From NCBI GenBank assembly GCA_002433465.1, contig DJIE01000125.1, positions 2,835 through 12,531 of the forward strand: a DNA stretch of 9,697 nt. Reading direction: 5' to 3'. Position 1 is the first letter of the stretch. Each line of letters starts with the position of its first letter. This stretch comes from Salinisphaera sp. UBA6602 (GTDB lineage: Bacteria > Pseudomonadota > Gammaproteobacteria > Nevskiales > Salinisphaeraceae). The position numbers and the translations under genes were made by a program. The notes beneath the pieces are model-generated. The model was not told the origin of the DNA and did not search any database. It saw only the letters and a program-made list of their open reading frames with translations. This document shows, piece after piece, positions 1 through 6,513 of the stretch.

Positions 1-176
1 AAGCTCTCCATCGTGCCCCAGATCTGCGAGGCCACCAGATAGAAGGAATCGATCCCCCAGGTGAAATAAAGAAAGATCACCGACACGCCGCCGAGCACGA
101 AGGTCAGCGGCAGCCCGAGAACGAGAAAAAACAGCAGTGCGCCGAAGAAGGCCAGCGTGATGAGTTCGATACTCAT
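1..176 (-). CDS. dctM: TRAP transporter large permease, DctM subunit (partial, N-terminal 58 residues)
   Basis: The gene starts at 176 and runs off the left edge, so only about 58 residues are visible. They begin MSIELITLAFFGALLFFLVL and form one strongly hydrophobic first membrane helix. A G-L-P-L-T-F-V-L-G-G turn follows (about residues 21-30), then a second hydrophobic stretch and an F-Y-L-V-A-S-Q-I-W-G-T-M-E-S segment (45-58), a typical opening for DctM proteins. In the family, DctM is the roughly 12-helix channel subunit that couples solute uptake to an ion gradient across the inner membrane. Its ATG overlaps the dctQ stop codon in an ATGA arrangement, so the two are probably translationally coupled. 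A GGGAG ribosome site lies seven bases upstream, inside dctQ. The identity rests on this N-terminus and on operon position. The rest of the gene is outside the window. Confidence 0.88.
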   Translation of the reverse strand, partial: MSIELITLAFFGALLFFLVLGLPLTFVLGGVSVIFLYFTWGIDSFYLVASQIWGTMES

Positions 177-727
177 GCCGTTTCTCCCGGATTGCTGTCG
201 CGCTCGGAGGCTACGGCAGGCGGCTCGATGGCGCCTACGGCAATCGCGATATCTTCAACCAGCTTGGCGATGCCCTGTAACAGCAGCAGCAAGGCGGCCA
301 CCGGGATCGCGATCTTGAACGGCCAGACCGGCGGGTTCCACGCCGAGTAGGACGTTTCCATGCTGTCGACGGCTTCCCAGGCGATGACGCCGCCGTAGTA
401 AAGCAGCGTGATCGTGAACAGAAAGAACAGCGACGAAGTGAACACGTCGAGCGCGGCACGCGCACGCGGTGCCAGCGAGCTGTAGAACAGGTCCACGTTC
501 ACATGGCCGCGATGTGCCATGACGTATCCGCCCGACATCACCGCATAGAAACCGAACACGAACTGGGTGAGTTCGGTGGTCCATACACGCGGCGCCTCGA
601 GCGCGTAGCGATAGAGCACGCCGAGCAGCAGCACGGCGAACATCACGAAAATAAGCATCGCCACCGCCCGGCCGATCCAGTCGTTGAGCTTGGTGATGCC
701 GAGGATAAAACCATTGAGCAGGCGCAT
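173..727 (-). CDS. dctQ: TRAP transporter small permease, DctQ subunit
   Basis: This 184-residue inner-membrane protein has four predicted hydrophobic helices at about 20-40, 52-72, 94-114 and 135-156, the layout and length of the DctQ family. Helix 1 is preceded by L-N-D-W-I-G-R. The loop after helix 2 carries H-R-G-H-V-N-V-D-L (72-80), a recognisable DctQ feature. DctQ pairs with the large permease DctM and is needed for binding-protein-dependent uptake. It lies between dctP and dctM on the same strand and overlaps dctM by four bases. The ATG at 727 follows a G-rich stretch (GGGGGT, about six bases upstream) that could serve as a weak ribosome site. The last 25 or so residues are hydrophilic and look like a cytoplasmic tail. 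Substrate specificity cannot be read from this subunit. Confidence 0.93.
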   Translation of the reverse strand: MRLLNGFILGITKLNDWIGRAVAMLIFVMFAVLLLGVLYRYALEAPRVWTTELTQFVFGFYAVMSGGYVMAHRGHVNVDLFYSSLAPRARAALDVFTSSLFFLFTITLLYYGGVIAWEAVDSMETSYSAWNPPVWPFKIAIPVAALLLLLQGIAKLVEDIAIAVGAIEPPAVASERDSNPGETA

Positions 728-749
728 AAGCGACCCCCGCAGATAAGTC

Positions 750-780
750 CGCCCCGGTGGCCGCGAAGGCCAGCGGGGCG
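750..780 (-). promoter_or_regulatory. Strong hairpin in the dctP-dctQ gap
   Basis: Arms at 750-762 and 768-780 pair over 13 positions with a single mismatch (757 against 773). The stem is almost all G-C and encloses a five-base loop that reads UUCGC in the minus-strand transcript. No U-run follows it, so it is not a standard intrinsic terminator. It sits between the binding-protein gene and the permease genes. In transporter operons such hairpins commonly stabilise the upstream message or partly stop transcription, giving more binding protein than permease. That role is inferred here. Confidence 0.6.
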
Positions 781-800
781 GCAGTCAGACCGAAATGCGA

Positions 801-1850
801 TCAGCCGTTGGCGTCGAGATACCCCAGATCGCTGAGCATGCGCTTGAGCTTGTCGAGCGCTTCGGCCGCGTCGTCGCTGCGCTTGCCCTGCTCTTCCCAG
901 GACTTCTTGGCCACCTCGGTGAGATGCTGCTGCACGTCGTCCGGCAGCGTGGTGATCTGCACGTCCTGCTCGGCCATGGCCTTGGCCAGCGCGATCTGTT
1001 CCTTGTAGAGATACTCGTTGGTGCGTACCCAGAACTGCTCGTCGAGCGCCTGCTTGACCGTCTTGGCGTCTTCATCGGAAAGCTTGTCGAGGGCTTTCTG
1101 ATTGATGATGAACACGTCCGTGCCCGCGATGTTGAGCGCCGGCTTGACGTGGTACTTGGCCACTTCGTACAGGCTCATGCTGGCCGCACCCTGGGCCGCA
1201 CCCCAGTGCGCGCCATCGACCACACCACTGGAAAGCGCGGTGTAGAGCTCGCCGCCCGGGATATAGCTCGCCGAGGCGCCGGCTTCGGTCAAAAAGGTCT
1301 GCAGCGCGCCGGAGGAACGGATCTTCAGGCCCTTGAAGTCGTCCATGCTGTTGATCGGGCGATCCACGACCATTTCAGTCGGGTAGACCTTGTCGGTGGA
1401 CCAGTACACGCCCTCTTCGGCGGCCTCGTCACGCAGCATGTCCTCGAAGCCCATGCTCTTGTGGAAGTACGCCGCTTCCCAGACGTTGCGGAACGCGAAC
1501 GGCAGGCCCGAGGCGATGCCGGCCAGGCTCATCTGGTTCTGTGCATAAGCCGGCGAGATGGTGCCCATCTGGATGGTGCCGCGCTTGACCGCGTCGAAGG
1601 TCTGCTGGGCCTTGAACAGCGCGCCGGCCGGGTAGAGCTTGAGCTTTACGCGGCCATCGGTGCGCTCTTCGATGACGTTCTTGATGCGCACCAGGCTGTC
1701 TTCGTACGAGCTGCTCGAGCTCGGCCAGTGCGATTGCACTCGCCAGGTCGTGCTCTTCTGCGCCAAGGCGCTCGTGGGGGCCAGGAACGCGGTGAGCGCC
1801 AGCGCGGTGGCGCCAGCCAGCAGCCCGCGCTTGAAAGGTGTCGAAAGCAT
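801..1850 (-). CDS. dctP: TRAP transporter periplasmic solute-binding protein, DctP family (TakP-like)
   Basis: The 349-residue precursor has a clear Sec signal peptide: K-R near the N-terminus, a hydrophobic core at about 9-24, and a probable cleavage after S-A-L-A (residue 30). The mature protein opens T-T-W-R-V-Q-S and carries P-A-G-A-L (74-78). It has F-K-G-L-K-I-R (172-178), whose Arg178 fits the family's carboxylate-binding arginine. It also has P-G-G-E-L-Y-T-A-L-x2-G-V-V-D-G-A-H-W (198-216) and V-A-K-Y (230-233). The P-G-G-E...GVVDGA..W...VAKY series resembles the TakP group, which binds 2-oxoacids, but the ligand is not proven. The protein captures an organic acid in the periplasm and delivers it to DctQ-DctM. 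The ATG at 1850 has an excellent GGAGGAG site seven bases upstream (1858-1864). It is the first gene of the operon, and a candidate operator and promoter lie about 100 bp upstream. Confidence 0.95.
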   Translation of the reverse strand: MLSTPFKRGLLAGATALALTAFLAPTSALAQKSTTWRVQSHWPSSSSSYEDSLVRIKNVIEERTDGRVKLKLYPAGALFKAQQTFDAVKRGTIQMGTISPAYAQNQMSLAGIASGLPFAFRNVWEAAYFHKSMGFEDMLRDEAAEEGVYWSTDKVYPTEMVVDRPINSMDDFKGLKIRSSGALQTFLTEAGASASYIPGGELYTALSSGVVDGAHWGAAQGAASMSLYEVAKYHVKPALNIAGTDVFIINQKALDKLSDEDAKTVKQALDEQFWVRTNEYLYKEQIALAKAMAEQDVQITTLPDDVQQHLTEVAKKSWEEQGKRSDDAAEALDKLKRMLSDLGYLDANG

Positions 1851-1944
1851 CGGATATCTCCTCCGTTATGAAACTCCGGCGCATACGGTCAGCGTTTTTT
1901 GCGTTGCTGTACCGCTCGCCGTCCAGCAGGCGCCGGATGCACCG

Positions 1945-1973
1945 ATCATGCCTTACTTGAAACTTCGTTTCAC
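1945..1973 (-). promoter_or_regulatory. Candidate sigma-70 promoter for the dctPQM operon
   Basis: On the minus strand, GTGAAA (1973-1968, four of six matches to TTGACA) is followed by a 17-base spacer and CATGAT (1950-1945, four of six matches to TATAAT). The match is weak, as expected for a regulated or activated promoter. Support comes from its place in the A+T-rich patch and from its overlap with the inverted repeat at 1958-1972. It would give a leader of roughly 90 bases before the dctP ATG. Confidence 0.35.
1958..1972. promoter_or_regulatory. Perfect inverted repeat TGAAAC-TTC-GTTTCA, candidate operator
   Basis: Two perfect 6-base arms are separated by TTC. Counting two further matches after one mismatch, the symmetry extends to 8 of 9 positions per side (1955-1975). 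The repeat covers the -35 and the start of the spacer of the candidate dctP promoter, where a repressor would block RNA polymerase. The odd-length GAAAC/GTTTC dyad resembles operators of IclR-family regulators such as KdgR. A LacI-type regulator is also possible. No regulator gene is visible in the window. Confidence 0.5.
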
Positions 1974-2371
1974 GTCTTATTTTGCCTGTGTTTTACAGCC
2001 ATTAGCGTCCAAACATACCCCGCATTCGGCCAGATTCACCTGCCGTATGTCGACCGTCGATCCCCGTGTTGAGCGCCTTCGCGGCGCGGACCCGCCGGCA
2101 CATGGGTATGCCAACCCGCGTTTCGCCAAGGGTTAGCCTGCACCCATGTTCTCGGCTCGATCAGTACGGCGGGTGCGGCCCCATGGCATGCGAAGCCCGG
2201 CCGGCAACGATGCATGCATGAACGTCGCCCGCGCGCCGCGACGGCAATCGTGCCCGCCGTTCAGCCGCGCGTATGTACAACACAGTAGTCTATGGCGCGC
2301 ACGGCGCGTATTACGTCGAACACCGCCTTTTCACGTTAGGCTCATGCCTTGCCCCTGGATATCCCTGATCT

Positions 2372-4363
2372 ATGACGATGCCGAACGACAACCGCGATCT
2401 CGCTACCCTGCTCGACACCTTCGACGCCAAGCTGGCCCAGCTCGGCAACGCGGACGAAGACACGCGCAAGGACCTCAAAAGCGACGTGCTGCAACACGCG
2501 GCGGCAATTCTGGCCAGTGACGGTGGGCCCCAGGCCCTCTACGAGCGGGTGGCGCAATACGAAAGCGCGGGCGTGTTCGCCCACAGCGACTGGGGGCGGC
2601 CGGCCATCCTGCAGCCGGCCCTGGCGGTGCGTTCGTTGCGTCAGGGCGATGCCGTGCTTACCGCCATGGAGGCCTTGAGCGAACTGCGGCTGCTGGCGGT
2701 CGCCCGCGGCGATTACCGCCACCGCGGCATCACCGCCGAACGCGCCCGCAATTTTCTGACCCAGGTAATGGCGCTCAACCTCGACCTGCTCTCGGGCACG
2801 CTCAGTGAAGCCGACCGCGAACGCCCGGACCAGCTCGGCGTGGCGGTGCAGGCGCTGTATCACTACCAACTCGAGCATATGGGCTACGAGAGCATTCTCG
2901 ATAGTCTGGTCGCCGAGGTCTGGCGCATTCTCGCCCAGCGCCCCATTCAGGTCGACGACGTCCGCCAGATGGTGATTCAGATCGCCACCTGCCTGTACGA
3001 CCCGGCCATCGAAAGCACGAGCGGCAACGACGACGCACGGCGGCTGGTCGAATCGCTGTTTGCGCCCTCGCCCGGCTGTGCCGAAGATCCCGGCGTTGCC
3101 GTCTATGCCGAACGCTTGCAGGCCATGGATTACGAGGCGTTGACGACCGAGGCGCTGGGCTTCGCTCGGGCGATGCACGACACCGGCCTGGCGTCGGTCT
3201 ATCACGCCGTTTTGTTGCGCCATCTGCGCGGGCTGCCCGACGGCAGCGGCGACGCGCTCATTCCCATTGCACTCGGCTTGAGTCAGACCGGGCAGGACGC
3301 GCTGCTGTGCTATCGCCAGTTGGTGCACACCCTCATCGACGAGACGGTGTTCGTGGAAACCGCGCAGGCGATCTATGGCCTGGCGCTGCTGCTCGAACGC
3401 GGCGTGCTGTTCTCTACCCCGGTTGCGGCCGGGCTGTGGCGACAGATCGGCCTGAAACTCTCGCCGGCCACCGAAGACAACATCCGCATGGTCTGCGGCG
3501 AGGCGCAGCCGCCGCGCGTGTTCCTGCTCGCCGGCGTGCTGGGGCTGCTGGGCCAGCCGCTGGGCGTGGGCCAGGGCAACAACCCCACCTGCCAGTCGGT
3601 GATCGGGCTGTCGATGTGGGCCGACAACGACCCGGACTACCTGCTGCAGCTGGTGACCTGGGCGGCCCGCGACGACGAGGTACTCACCCGTTTCGAAGGC
3701 GAGCCGATTTCATCCAAGGGTCTGGCCGCGGGCTTGGCCAAGGAAGCGCCGCTGGACGTGGACCCGGTATCGCTGGTGCTGGTGCCGCATCTGGACCGCT
3801 TGTATATCGAAATGGGCCGGCTCTGCGGCGAACGCGACAACGACCTGCACCGCTGGATCAACCCCGAATTCTACGGCTGGTGGGTCGGCCAGGGCTTTGC
3901 CGTGGTCGCCGATCCGAAAACCGGCGCGATTGGCGATCATGCCGGCTTCGTACGACATTTCTATGCCTGCTATCACCCCTACTACAACGGCAACGTACCG
4001 GTCATTCATTCCCAGCCGGCCGGCATCGCCGTCACCGACAGCGCGGCGCGCTATGTCGGCCGCCATGCCATCGCCATCCTGCGCGTCGCGCTCGACCCGG
4101 ACGGCGATATGCGGGTGTACTTCTTCAACCCGAATAACGACAGCGGCCAGGACTGGGGCCAGGGCATCGTCACCACCACCGAAGGCCACGGTGAGCTGCC
4201 GGGCGAAGCCTCACTGCCCTTCGCCGAATTCGCCTCGCGGCTGTTCGTGTATCACTACGATCCGCTCGAACACGGCAACGCCGACCGCGTGAGCGACGAG
4301 GAACTCGAGCGCATCGTGACGCTGGCCTACGACAGCTGGGGCAAGGAGTTCGATGTCGAATAG
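2372..4363 (+). CDS. Unrecognised 663-residue protein with a papain-like Cys-His-Asn pattern in its C-terminal half
   Basis: I cannot assign this protein to a named family. It has no signal peptide or membrane helix, so it is probably cytoplasmic. Residues 1-390 look mainly alpha-helical, with many leucine/alanine-rich amphipathic stretches. The C-terminal part holds Q401-G402-x4-C407 in a G-Q-G-N-N-P-T-C-Q-S context, then a helix-like stretch. Further on come G-R-H565-A-I-A-I-L in a probable strand, F-F-N586-P-N-N on the next strand, and D594-W-G-Q-G. The order and spacing resemble papain-fold enzymes, where an oxyanion-hole Gln lies six residues before the nucleophilic Cys and His-Ala and Asn motifs plus W-G follow. 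A cysteine hydrolase or transglutaminase-like activity is therefore my inference, not a family match. The start is either ATG 2372 or ATG 2378; neither has a good ribosome site. rluE follows after 42 bases on the same strand and may be cotranscribed. Codon use matches the neighbours. Confidence 0.85.
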   Translation: MTMPNDNRDLATLLDTFDAKLAQLGNADEDTRKDLKSDVLQHAAAILASDGGPQALYERVAQYESAGVFAHSDWGRPAILQPALAVRSLRQGDAVLTAMEALSELRLLAVARGDYRHRGITAERARNFLTQVMALNLDLLSGTLSEADRERPDQLGVAVQALYHYQLEHMGYESILDSLVAEVWRILAQRPIQVDDVRQMVIQIATCLYDPAIESTSGNDDARRLVESLFAPSPGCAEDPGVAVYAERLQAMDYEALTTEALGFARAMHDTGLASVYHAVLLRHLRGLPDGSGDALIPIALGLSQTGQDALLCYRQLVHTLIDETVFVETAQAIYGLALLLERGVLFSTPVAAGLWRQIGLKLSPATEDNIRMVCGEAQPPRVFLLAGVLGLLGQPLGVGQGNNPTCQSVIGLSMWADNDPDYLLQLVTWAARDDEVLTRFEGEPISSKGLAAGLAKEAPLDVDPVSLVLVPHLDRLYIEMGRLCGERDNDLHRWINPEFYGWWVGQGFAVVADPKTGAIGDHAGFVRHFYACYHPYYNGNVPVIHSQPAGIAVTDSAARYVGRHAIAILRVALDPDGDMRVYFFNPNNDSGQDWGQGIVTTTEGHGELPGEASLPFAEFASRLFVYHYDPLEHGNADRVSDEELERIVTLAYDSWGKEFDVE

Positions 4364-4405
4364 CGTGCTGCGCCTGCGTCTGCCCGTGACCGACCAAGCG
4401 CGCTC

Positions 4406-5029
4406 ATGAGCCAGGCATCTGCCCGAACCCGGCGCCGTCGCAAGCCCAAGCCGCGCAAGCCCGCGGCGCGGCCCGATACGCCGCGGCTGATCGCGTTCAA
4501 CAAACCGTTTCGTGTGCTCACTCAGTTCACCGACGGCAACGACCGCGCCACGCTGGCCGACTATATCGATATGCCGGGGGTTTACCCGGCCGGGCGGCTC
4601 GATCGCGACAGCGAGGGGTTGCTGCTGCTGACCAACGACGGCCAGCTGCAGGCTCGGATCACCGATCCGAAGTACAAGCTGCCCAAGACCTACTGGGTAC
4701 AGGTCGACGGCGCGCCAAGCCACGACCAGATCGAGGCGCTGCGCGCCGGGCCCGCGCTCAAGGACGGCCCCACGCGGCCGGCCGATGTCGAGATCATCAC
4801 CGAACCCGAACTCTGGCGCCGCGACCCGCCCGTGCGCTATCGCAAGAATGTGCCCACGACCTGGCTTGAAATCACCATCCGCGAAGGCCGCAACCGCCAG
4901 GTCCGGCGCATGACCGCAGCAGTGGATCTGCCCACTCTGCGCCTCGTGCGTACCCGGATTGGCCCCTGGTCGCTCGCCGGGCTGGCCAGCGGCGCGTGGC
5001 ATGAACTGGCGCCGCGCCTGCCCGGCTAG
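4406..5029 (+). CDS. rluE: 23S rRNA pseudouridine synthase, RluE type
   Basis: The 207-residue protein belongs to the RsuA/RluB/RluE group of pseudouridine synthases. It has a very basic N-terminal tail (residues 1-22, many Arg, Lys and Pro), then L-I-A-F-N-K-P-F-R-V-L-T-Q-F-T-D. The catalytic motif G-R-L-D-R-D-S-E-G-L-L-L-L-T-N-D-G lies at 63-79, with Asp66 as the catalytic aspartate. The C-terminal E-G-R-N-R-Q-V-R-R-M (160-169) is the second family signature. F-N-K-P-x2-V-L-x-Q-F-T-D and P-T-x-W-L-x-I-T match E. coli RluE, which converts U2457 of 23S rRNA to pseudouridine in the peptidyl-transferase region. There is no N-terminal S4 domain, as expected for RluE and unlike RsuA and RluB. No strong ribosome site precedes the ATG, so translation may depend on the upstream gene. 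It converges with the aldo/keto reductase gene, with 11 bases between the stop codons and no clear terminator. Confidence 0.93.
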   Translation: MSQASARTRRRRKPKPRKPAARPDTPRLIAFNKPFRVLTQFTDGNDRATLADYIDMPGVYPAGRLDRDSEGLLLLTNDGQLQARITDPKYKLPKTYWVQVDGAPSHDQIEALRAGPALKDGPTRPADVEIITEPELWRRDPPVRYRKNVPTTWLEITIREGRNRQVRRMTAAVDLPTLRLVRTRIGPWSLAGLASGAWHELAPRLPG

Positions 5030-5040
5030 AGCCGACGCGA

Positions 5041-6192
5041 TTACGCCTTTTGAGTCAGCTCGGTCGGCGCGTCGGCGTTGATCAGGCCTTCGCGCTTGAG
5101 CGCCTGCCAGAAGGCGGGGGCGATCGATGCGCGCATGGAGGCAGCGTTTTCGCGTGCCTGGCGTGCATCGCGCGCGCCCGGAATGGTGGCCGATACGATC
5201 GACGGCGCGGCCGTGAACTGCAACGCCGCGGTCCTCAGGTCGGTGCCGTGCACAGACGCGATTTCGCTGATCCGCGCGCGTTTTTCACGATAGCCGTCGG
5301 GGATAGCGTCGCCGCTGTAGAGCCAGCGATCCTTACCCGCGAGAAAGCCGGCGCCCAGGGGCGCGCCAATCACCACCGAACAGCCCTGCGCCTCGCATTT
5401 CGGGAACAGCCGCTCCAGGGCGTCGTCGTGGTTCATCAGCGTGTAGCGCGTGGCCTGCAGCAGCACGTTGGGCTCGGCGTTGTCGAGCGCGGCAAGCGCG
5501 GGCTCGATATCGTTCACGCCCATGCCCCAGGCCTTGATCAGCCCTTCCTCGCGCATTTTGGTGAGCTCCGGCATGGCGCCGTCTATCGCAGTCTTGAGCT
5601 GGGCATCGTAGTCGTCCAGATCGTCGTTGCTGGGCGCCAGATCGTGGATGAACACCATATCCAGACTGGGCACGCCCAGGCGCTGCAGGCTGTCCTCGAC
5701 CGAGCGACGCACGCCGGCGGCGGTGTAGTCGTAGCGATAATTGAAGTTCAGATCACCCGCCCAGATGCCGTGGCTGTCCATCGAGGCATCCGGTGTGAGC
5801 AGGCGCCCGACCTTGGACGACAACACATAGTCGTCGCGCTGTTTGCCGTCGAGAAAATGTCCCATGCGACGTTCACTCAGGCCCAGGCCGTACCAGGGCG
5901 AGGTATCGAAATAGCGCACGCCCGCGTCCCAGTGCGCCTGCATCATGGCTTCGACGGTTTCGTCCGACGTTTCGACGAACATATTGCCGGCCTGGGTACC
6001 GCCCGCGCCGTATTTATGCGGCGGGCGATAGCCGGGCGCCGATACGTCGCCCGGGTTGGCCGGCATGGCGTCGGGGCTGTGCGTGGCATGCACGGCCTTG
6101 TCTGCGGCAAAGGCACGGGGCGCGAGCAGTGAGGCCGCGCCGGCCAGGCCACCGAAGGCGGCCGTGCGCAGAAAATGTCGACGGCTGGTCAT
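5041..6192 (-). CDS. Tat-exported aldo/keto reductase (D-threo-aldose 1-dehydrogenase-like)
   Basis: The 383-residue protein begins with a twin-arginine signal: S-R-R-H-F-L-R (3-9), a hydrophobic stretch to about residue 24, and a probable cleavage after A-F-A (29). The ATG at 6192 is chosen because an AGGGA ribosome site lies six bases upstream and this puts the twin arginines at the N-terminus. An in-frame ATG at 6234 would add 14 residues ahead of the signal. The rest is an NAD(P)H-dependent aldo/keto reductase barrel with the usual catalytic tetrad: Asp96 (F-D-T-S-P-W-Y-G), Tyr101, Lys127 (S-S-K-V-G-R) and His183 (F-I-H-D). The Y-D-Y-x3-G-x2-R-S-x-E-D-S-L-Q-R-L-G segment (154-173) and the overall layout point to the D-threo-aldose/L-fucose or pyridoxal dehydrogenase subgroup. 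The natural substrate is unknown. Tat export would place an enzyme that needs a nucleotide cofactor in the periplasm, which is unusual. Confidence 0.9.
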   Translation of the reverse strand: MTSRRHFLRTAAFGGLAGAASLLAPRAFAADKAVHATHSPDAMPANPGDVSAPGYRPPHKYGAGGTQAGNMFVETSDETVEAMMQAHWDAGVRYFDTSPWYGLGLSERRMGHFLDGKQRDDYVLSSKVGRLLTPDASMDSHGIWAGDLNFNYRYDYTAAGVRRSVEDSLQRLGVPSLDMVFIHDLAPSNDDLDDYDAQLKTAIDGAMPELTKMREEGLIKAWGMGVNDIEPALAALDNAEPNVLLQATRYTLMNHDDALERLFPKCEAQGCSVVIGAPLGAGFLAGKDRWLYSGDAIPDGYREKRARISEIASVHGTDLRTAALQFTAAPSIVSATIPGARDARQARENAASMRASIAPAFWQALKREGLINADAPTELTQKA

Positions 6193-6264
6193 GACGTATC
6201 CCTGAGGTTTGGAGAGTTGATGCCAAGTTAGCAAACGGCGCAGCCGGCATTCGAGCGTGGGCGG

Positions 6265-6498
6265 CTAGCAAACGCTGTCGCCCAACCGTTGCAGCGACTG
6301 GAAGCGGCCGTTGTCGTCGTAGCTCAAGCGGTAGACGCCGTGTACGCCGTCACGCGTGACCACGCGCCGTAGTGCCTGGGCCGGCAGCAGCACCCGACGC
6401 CCATCCACGCTCTGGGCGTAGACATGGTCGACCGAGCCCGCATAGTGAGCCCGGCACTGGGCGGCAGACAGTTCGATGATCAGATCGATGCTTGGCAT
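6265..6498 (-). CDS. DUF2835 family protein
   Basis: This 77-residue protein starts M-P-S-I-D-L-I-I-E-L-S-A and continues with a short Y-A-G-S-V-D-H-V-Y-A stretch. D-G-R-R-V-L-L-P-A-Q-A-L-R-R-V-V-T-R-D-G (32-51) and a G-V-Y-R-L-S-Y-D-D-N-G-R-F ending (54-66) follow. This order and the small size match DUF2835, a gammaproteobacterial family of unknown function with a compact, mainly beta-strand pattern. There is no signal peptide or membrane segment. It starts 15 bases after the EAL-protein stop codon on the same strand and has no strong ribosome site, so it is probably translated from the same message. No function can be given from sequence. Confidence 0.82.
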   Translation of the reverse strand: MPSIDLIIELSAAQCRAHYAGSVDHVYAQSVDGRRVLLPAQALRRVVTRDGVHGVYRLSYDDNGRFQSLQRLGDSVC

Positions 6499-6513
6499 GG
6501 GCGGCCAACGTGC

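Larger units (their letters stand above)
1851..2371. other. Divergent intergenic region between dctP and the 663-residue gene
   Basis: No convincing gene lies in these 521 bp. The open frames that cross it are rich in arginine and proline and have no family-like motif. The part nearest dctP (about 1945-2015) is clearly richer in A+T than the surroundings and holds the TGAAAC inverted repeat and a weak promoter for dctP. A smaller dyad, CTGT-N5-ACAG, lies at 1986-1998. The remainder (about 2040-2371) is G+C-rich, with a short GCGCC/GGCGC stem at 2073-2087 and a GGATATCC palindrome just ahead of the plus-strand gene. I find no convincing promoter or strong ribosome site for that gene. Confidence 0.6.

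Noticed and set aside
1986..1998. CTGT-N5-ACAG dyad resembling an SOS box
   Set aside because: A LexA box of the gammaproteobacterial type needs eight bases between CTGT and ACAG; only five are present.
2210..2219. ATGCATGCAT palindrome
   Set aside because: A simple alternating repeat with no promoter or gene start in a meaningful position beside it.
2146..2520. A plus-strand open frame of 124 codons in the divergent intergenic region
   Set aside because: It is very rich in arginine and proline, overlaps the start of the 663-residue gene in another frame, and has no motif.
2342..3328. A minus-strand open frame of about 330 codons opposite the start of the 663-residue gene
   Set aside because: I weighed it because the plus-strand gene is unassigned. 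The plus-strand frame is longer, has normal protein composition and enzyme-like motifs, while this one looks like low-complexity antisense translation.
5050..6132. A plus-strand open frame of about 360 codons opposite the aldo/keto reductase
   Set aside because: It is antisense to a gene with a complete catalytic tetrad and has no motif of its own.
6229..6274. A 9-base direct repeat (TAGCAAACG) at 6229-6237 and 6266-6274
   Set aside because: One copy spans the DUF2835 stop codon and there are only two copies with no further structure; likely chance.
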